Origin: an uncultured Atopobiaceae bacterium
GTDB lineage: Bacteria; Actinomycetota; Coriobacteriia; Coriobacteriales; Atopobiaceae
Assembly (NCBI GenBank): GCA_944322145.1
Contig: CALUNW010000009.1
Location: 1 to 64,000 of the forward strand
Direction: 5' to 3'
DNA: 64,000 nt
The notes below the pieces were generated by a model that was not told where the DNA came from, did not search any database, and was given only the letters and a program-made list of their open reading frames with translations. A program made the translations under genes and the position numbers. Of this stretch, positions 60,608 through 64,000 are shown in pieces. Position 1 is the first letter of the stretch. Every line of letters begins with the position of its first letter.

Positions 60608-61446
60608 TCAAGCTGGTCCTCTCTGACATGGACAACACGCTCATCCCGCTGGGCGAGAAGCACGTGAGCCCGCGCACGATCGCGGCCATCCACGAGCTCA
60701 TGGGGACCGGCGTGCGCTTTGGCCCCGCCACCGGGCGCGACACCGTCGAGCTGCTGCGCTTCTTCGACATGGACGAGTCCTGCTTCCAGACGGGCATCCT
60801 CTCCAACGGCAAGCGCATCCGCCTGGACGGCTCCTACGTCCAGATGACGCTCATCCCGCGCGACGCCCTCGAGCGCATCGACGCCGCGCTGCGGCCCGAG
60901 CCGGGCATGTTCCTCGTGTGCTACCCCGAGCAGACCAACCTGCTCTACCCCGCGTACGGCGTGGGCACCACCGACGAGGCGCTGGCCTACTACGCGCGCC
61001 GCACGCGCTTCACCGGCATCGCCGTGGACGAGATTCCTGACGAGGACTACATCGCGGCGACCATCGCCTGCCCGGAGGACCCCGAGCACATGGAGCGCTG
61101 CCGGCAGATCGTGGCCGAGGCGGCGCCGGACATGCGGATAGCGTCGCCCATCTCGGGCTGGTTCGACATCATGCCGCAGGGCGTCTCCAAGGCCGCGGGA
61201 CTCGACGTCCTTCTCGACGCGCTGGGCATCACGGCCGACGAGGTCGTCGCCTTTGGCGATGCCGAGAACGACCTCGAGATCCTGCGCAAGGTCCGCCACT
61301 CCGTGGCCGTGGCCAACGCCACCGACGAGGTCCTGGCTACCGCCAACTATCGCGTGGGCGCCGTCACCGACGAGGGCGTGGCCGACGCGCTGCTCGAGAT
61401 CGCCCGCGCCACCCGCGTCGGCGAGATGCCCGCCTTCCTGCAATAG
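60604..61446 (+). CDS. HAD superfamily (Cof-type) phosphatase
   Basis: A 280-residue HAD hydrolase: motif I SDMDNTL, GPATGRD, cap domain in the middle, Lys in GVSKAAGLD and motif IV GDAENDLEILRKV. GTG start overlaps the membrane-protein gene, and the next HAD gene starts within 20 bp of its stop. In-operon HAD pairs often act on different phosphosugars. GAGGAGAAGGGAAT is the ribosome site. Confidence 0.92.
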   Translation: MIKLVLSDMDNTLIPLGEKHVSPRTIAAIHELMGTGVRFGPATGRDTVELLRFFDMDESCFQTGILSNGKRIRLDGSYVQMTLIPRDALERIDAALRPEPGMFLVCYPEQTNLLYPAYGVGTTDEALAYYARRTRFTGIAVDEIPDEDYIAATIACPEDPEHMERCRQIVAEAAPDMRIASPISGWFDIMPQGVSKAAGLDVLLDALGITADEVVAFGDAENDLEILRKVRHSVAVANATDEVLATANYRVGAVTDEGVADALLEIARATRVGEMPAFLQ

Positions 61447-61464
61447 ATGAGAGGAGAGCCCCCC

Positions 61465-62259
61465 ATGATCAAGCTCATCGCGTCGGACATGGACGGCACG
61501 CTGCTGGACGGCGACGCCAAGGTCCCCGAGGAGACCTTCGAGCTCATCCATGCCCTGCACGAGAGGGGCGTGCGCTTTGTGGCAAGCTCCGGCCGCCGCT
61601 ACGACACGCTGCGCTGGTTCTTCTCGCCGGTCGCCGACGAGATGGACTACGTTGCCTCCCTCGGCACGCAGGTCTACGCCGACGGCCGCCTGCTCGACCG
61701 CGAGGTCTTCTCGACCATCGCCGTGATGCGCCTGTTTGAGACCACCCAGCTCTTCGACTGCATCCACCTGGCGCTCTATGACGCCACGCACACCTACCTG
61801 CTCAACGACCAGAGCTCCTACCTGCGCGAGCTCGACAAGGACCTCCCCAACGCCGAGCGCATCTACGACCCGCCCTCGCCGGACGTGAGCATCATCAAGG
61901 CGGCCGTCTGCTGCGAGCTGCCCGAGCAGCTCATGGACATGGCCTACGTCCTCGAGCGCGAGCTCTCCGAGTGGTTTACCTTCCTGCCGAGCGGCTCGCG
62001 CTGGATCGACGTGGTGCCGCGTCACGTGAACAAGGCGACGGGCCTGGAGCAGGTGCTGCGCTACTGGGGCATCGACCGCAGCGAGGTCGTGGCCTTTGGC
62101 GACTCCATGAACGACTACGCGATGCTGCGCTACGTGGGTCATCCCTACGTGATGGAGAACGCCCGCTACGCCGTGCGCCAGATCGGCCAGCGCGTCATCG
62201 GGCGCAACACCGAGCACGCCGTCCAGGCCACGATGCGCGAGATTCTCGAGAGTCTGTAG
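61465..62259 (+). CDS. HAD superfamily (Cof-type) phosphatase
   Basis: A 264-residue HAD hydrolase: motif I SDMDGTLLDGD, SSGRRYDTL, a cap domain, Lys in HVNKATGLEQVL and motif IV GDSMNDYAMLRYVG. ATG 61465 follows GAGAGGAGAGCC; the longer frame starting at 61447 adds six residues without a better site. The gene ends the pepT operon. It contains GTTCTTCTCG at 61617, in the codons for WFFS. Confidence 0.93.
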   Translation: MIKLIASDMDGTLLDGDAKVPEETFELIHALHERGVRFVASSGRRYDTLRWFFSPVADEMDYVASLGTQVYADGRLLDREVFSTIAVMRLFETTQLFDCIHLALYDATHTYLLNDQSSYLRELDKDLPNAERIYDPPSPDVSIIKAAVCCELPEQLMDMAYVLERELSEWFTFLPSGSRWIDVVPRHVNKATGLEQVLRYWGIDRSEVVAFGDSMNDYAMLRYVGHPYVMENARYAVRQIGQRVIGRNTEHAVQATMREILESL

Positions 62260-62309
62260 CCGCTGCGCCGGCGGGGTAGCGGTCGAGGGTTCGCGACTCC
62301 TTCGGTGCC

Positions 62310-62406
62310 AAACGTCACAGGTAGTGGTACGTACCACGCGTTTAACGAGAAGAACTTCATCTTGAAGACCTAAAAATTTTTTCGAGTCTCACTACCTGTG
62401 ACGTTT
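62310..62406. repeat. Inverted repeat AAACGTCACAGGTAGTG with CGAGAAGAAC core
   Basis: Perfect 17-bp arms at 62310-62326 and 62390-62406. Inside are the 14-bp palindrome GTGGTACGTACCAC (62324-62337) and CGAGAAGAAC at 62346-62355, then an A/T-rich run. It lies between the converging HAD and ROK genes and may serve as a two-way terminator. Confidence 0.8.
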
Positions 62407-62451
62407 ACGCGGTCGCAACAATTCGCGCCGGCCCGGGTGTACGCCCCGTCG

Positions 62452-63363
62452 CTACGCGCCGCGCTTCTCGCGCATGTGCAGGAAGTGCTGGTAGGCGCCG
62501 ATGAGGTTGGCGTCGTTGAAGAAGCGGCAGGTCACGATCTCAACCTCGGGGAAGTCGCAGAGCAGCTCGGCGTTGAAGCGCCGGTGAGCGTCGCGCACGC
62601 CCTCGATGAACAGCGGGTTTCTGCTGATGCCGCCGCCCAGGCAGATGCGCTCGGGGTCGATCCAGCACTGGATGTTGTGAATCTGGATGGCGATTCCGTC
62701 GCACACGTCGCGGAAGAGCTGCGTCGTGACCTCGTCGCCCTCCTCGAGCCACGCAAAGAGCTGCCGGCCGTCGCACTTCTCGATGCCCTTGGCCTCGGCC
62801 AGGCGCCGGCACATGCCCACCGTGGAGCAGTCGGTAGACCACGAGCCCGCGTCGCGCAGCTTGCTCGCCTTGTGCGGGAAGCGGAAGTACATCATCGACG
62901 CCTCGCCGGAGTAGAGGTGCGAGCCCTTGAAGAGCTGCCCGTCCACGACCGTGCCGCCGCCGATGCCCGTGCCAAAGGTGAGCACCACGCCGTTTTGGAC
63001 GCCCTGGAGGTTGCCGACGGCGAGCTCGGCCATCGTGGAGCAGCGCGCGTCGTTCTCGACCTCGATGGGCAGGCTGAAGCGCTCCTCCCAGGCGGTGACG
63101 TCGACGTTGAAGTTGTAGAGCAGCGCGCCGCCGGTGTGCAGGTACTTGCGGTCCACGTCGATCACGCCGGGCATGGAGAGCGCGATGCCCTCCACGGGCC
63201 CCAGCTGCGCGAGGATGTCCTCGAGCGCTGCGAGGAAGGGCTCCTGGTCGTGCGACATCGGGTCGGGCGTGGGCACCTCGCCCTGGAGCTGGATGTCGGT
63301 CCCCTCCATGGCGCAGTACTTGATGGCGGTTCCGCCCACGTCGAACACGGCGAGCCTGGTCAT
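62452..63363 (-). CDS. ROK family sugar kinase
   Basis: A 303-residue ROK protein without a DNA-binding domain, so a kinase rather than a repressor. It has FDVGGTAIKYCAME (ATP loop), VENDARCSTMAEL (catalytic region; the ENDAxC form), LTFGTGIGGGTVVDG, and ICLGGGISRNPLF. The CXCGXXGC-like zinc loop of glucokinases is not evident. The start at 63363 follows GAAGGGGGACTC. Likely phosphorylates a hexose, ManNAc or similar in the cytoplasm. It converges on the HAD gene. Confidence 0.93.
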   Translation of the reverse strand: MTRLAVFDVGGTAIKYCAMEGTDIQLQGEVPTPDPMSHDQEPFLAALEDILAQLGPVEGIALSMPGVIDVDRKYLHTGGALLYNFNVDVTAWEERFSLPIEVENDARCSTMAELAVGNLQGVQNGVVLTFGTGIGGGTVVDGQLFKGSHLYSGEASMMYFRFPHKASKLRDAGSWSTDCSTVGMCRRLAEAKGIEKCDGRQLFAWLEEGDEVTTQLFRDVCDGIAIQIHNIQCWIDPERICLGGGISRNPLFIEGVRDAHRRFNAELLCDFPEVEIVTCRFFNDANLIGAYQHFLHMREKRGA

Positions 63364-63455
63364 GAGTCCCCCTTCGATCGAGTTGACCACGTCATCGTAG
63401 CACGCCGGGCGCGGCCGAAAGGAGCCTCGTCGGCGGGCGGAAGGCCGAACAGCGC

Positions 63456-63596
63456 GAGGGTATGTACACCCCGCTATGAGAGTATGTACACCCCGCCATC
63501 AAGTGCGGGCTGCAAATCCGCAGGTCAAGACACTGCCGAGAAGAACGGGTGGGTTGAGGGGTGCACATACCCTCACAGCGGGGTGTACATACCCTC
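63456..63596. repeat. Palindromic array, GAGGGTATGTACAC family, copy 3 (22-bp period)
   Basis: Direct units start at 63456 and 63478; inverted units at 63561 and 63583; both pairs are 22 bp apart. The core holds GCGGGCTGCAAATCCGCAGG and CGAGAAGAAC at 63537-63546. Total length 141 bp, identical to copy 1. It lies past the 3' end of the last gene and upstream of the ROK gene. Confidence 0.85.
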
Positions 63597-63623
63597 GCGC
63601 CGCCCACTGGTGCCCGGTCCCGG

Positions 63624-64000
63624 CTACTCCCTCACGAACCCAAACGGGTGCTCGGGCCTGATGTAGTCGAGCAGGAAGAGCTCCTCGGCCGGGATGCGGC
63701 CCACGAGGTTGCGCGTGCCGTCGTTGGGCATCTCGCGCAGCGCCACGTGCAGCTCGCCGCGGTAGTGCGTCAGGTTGTCGTTGACCACGAGCACGTCGCC
63801 GCGACGGAACGTGTCGCAGCCGGCGTCGCGCGCGGGGATCTGGCGGTCGCGGAAGCTCATGCGCTGCCAGCTCGAGCGCAGCAGGTACGCCGAGGAGTCC
63901 GGGCGCTCGGTGTGGTCAAAGCCCCAGAGCACCTCGCGCTCCGCCTCGGTCGAGCCGGGCTCCAGCTCAACGCGCACGGTTACGCGGGACGTGTCCACGG
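63624..64000 (-). CDS. Uncharacterised protein, C-terminal part (runs off right edge)
   Basis: At least 124 residues are visible, starting beyond the window on the minus strand. Visible text includes VLWGFDHTERPDSSAYLL, a GDVLVVNDNLTHYRGELHVA segment and FLLDYIRPEHPFGFVRE at the end. The GDVLVVNDN...H...R pattern is loosely like the C-terminal strand of Fe(II)/2-oxoglutarate (TauD-like) oxygenases, but this is weak. I do not recognise the family. The array at 63456-63596 follows its stop codon. Confidence 0.6.
   Translation of the reverse strand, partial: VDTSRVTVRVELEPGSTEAEREVLWGFDHTERPDSSAYLLRSSWQRMSFRDRQIPARDAGCDTFRRGDVLVVNDNLTHYRGELHVALREMPNDGTRNLVGRIPAEELFLLDYIRPEHPFGFVRE

Noticed and set aside
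9502-63596. CRISPR-like arrays, because of regularly spaced short repeats
   Set aside because: Units number only four or five per site, half are inverted, spacers are fixed and short, and there are no cas genes.
1-64000. tRNA or rRNA genes
   Set aside because: No cloverleaf with a GGTTCGAATCC-type arm and no rRNA-like conserved stretches were seen; the GGGTTCGAGCC near 22200 lacks the other arms.

Overview
The window is 64 kb of high-GC DNA (roughly two thirds G+C by eye) with short intergenic gaps, strong AGGAGG-type ribosome sites and frequent GTG starts. The gene set fits an anaerobic gut Actinobacterium of the class Coriobacteriia (Olsenella/Collinsella/Atopobiaceae type): a bile salt hydrolase, a xylulose-5-phosphate phosphoketolase, PTS and ABC sugar uptake, and a 2-hydroxyacyl-CoA dehydratase-type activase. 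This placement is inferred from gene content and protein similarity only. I saw no rRNA, tRNA or CRISPR-cas locus.

Layout. 1-3.3 kb is a patch of insertion sequences: the first codons of an IS3-like orfA, an IS21-like istA/istB element with a broken istB, and an ISL3 transposase tail. 3.3-9.5 kb has an AAA/DUF4143 ATPase, a small double-glycine-leader zinc-ribbon peptide, a zinc alcohol dehydrogenase, a frameshifted Fic gene and tex. 9.8-17 kb has bile salt hydrolase plus an MFS exporter, a DUF1275 membrane protein, rsmJ, a GMP synthase lacking its glutaminase domain, and a frameshifted HerA-like ATPase. 17-25 kb has YitT, a LysR/YeiH divergent pair, a flavodoxin, PadR/DUF2812, an OPT transporter and coaX.

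25.5-38.1 kb is one pentose module: a lipoprotein binding protein, ABC ATPase and two permeases, L-arabinose isomerase, an FGGY kinase, L-ribulose-5-P 4-epimerase, a LacI regulator and phosphoketolase. Together they would import arabinose and convert it to xylulose-5-P, then to acetyl-P and glyceraldehyde-3-P. GTAAAC/GTTTAC palindromes before the first gene and before phosphoketolase suggest joint LacI control. 38.4-40 kb is a hipBA toxin-antitoxin pair lying between copies of a 65-bp repeat. 40-48 kb has a second LacI regulator, a serine-hydrolase lipoprotein, and a TetR gene overlapping a 1,542-residue activase.

50-56 kb holds a compact aldonate-type operon (KDPG/KDPGal aldolase, galactitol-type PTS EIIA, EIIB and EIIC, IlvD/Edd dehydratase, then a D-2-hydroxyacid dehydrogenase and a HAD phosphatase). 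56-64 kb has ArgR, CapA-like, peptidase T, a small membrane protein, two more HAD phosphatases, a ROK kinase and a partial gene at the right edge.

The most unusual signal is non-coding. Many gaps contain palindromic arrays whose unit sequence differs from place to place but whose units repeat at a fixed spacing (22, 30 or 40 bp) and face each other. Separately, the 10-mer CGAGAAGAAC occurs exactly 20 times (both strands), 11 of them between genes and nearly always inside such palindromes. That is far above chance and resembles an uptake or recognition sequence.
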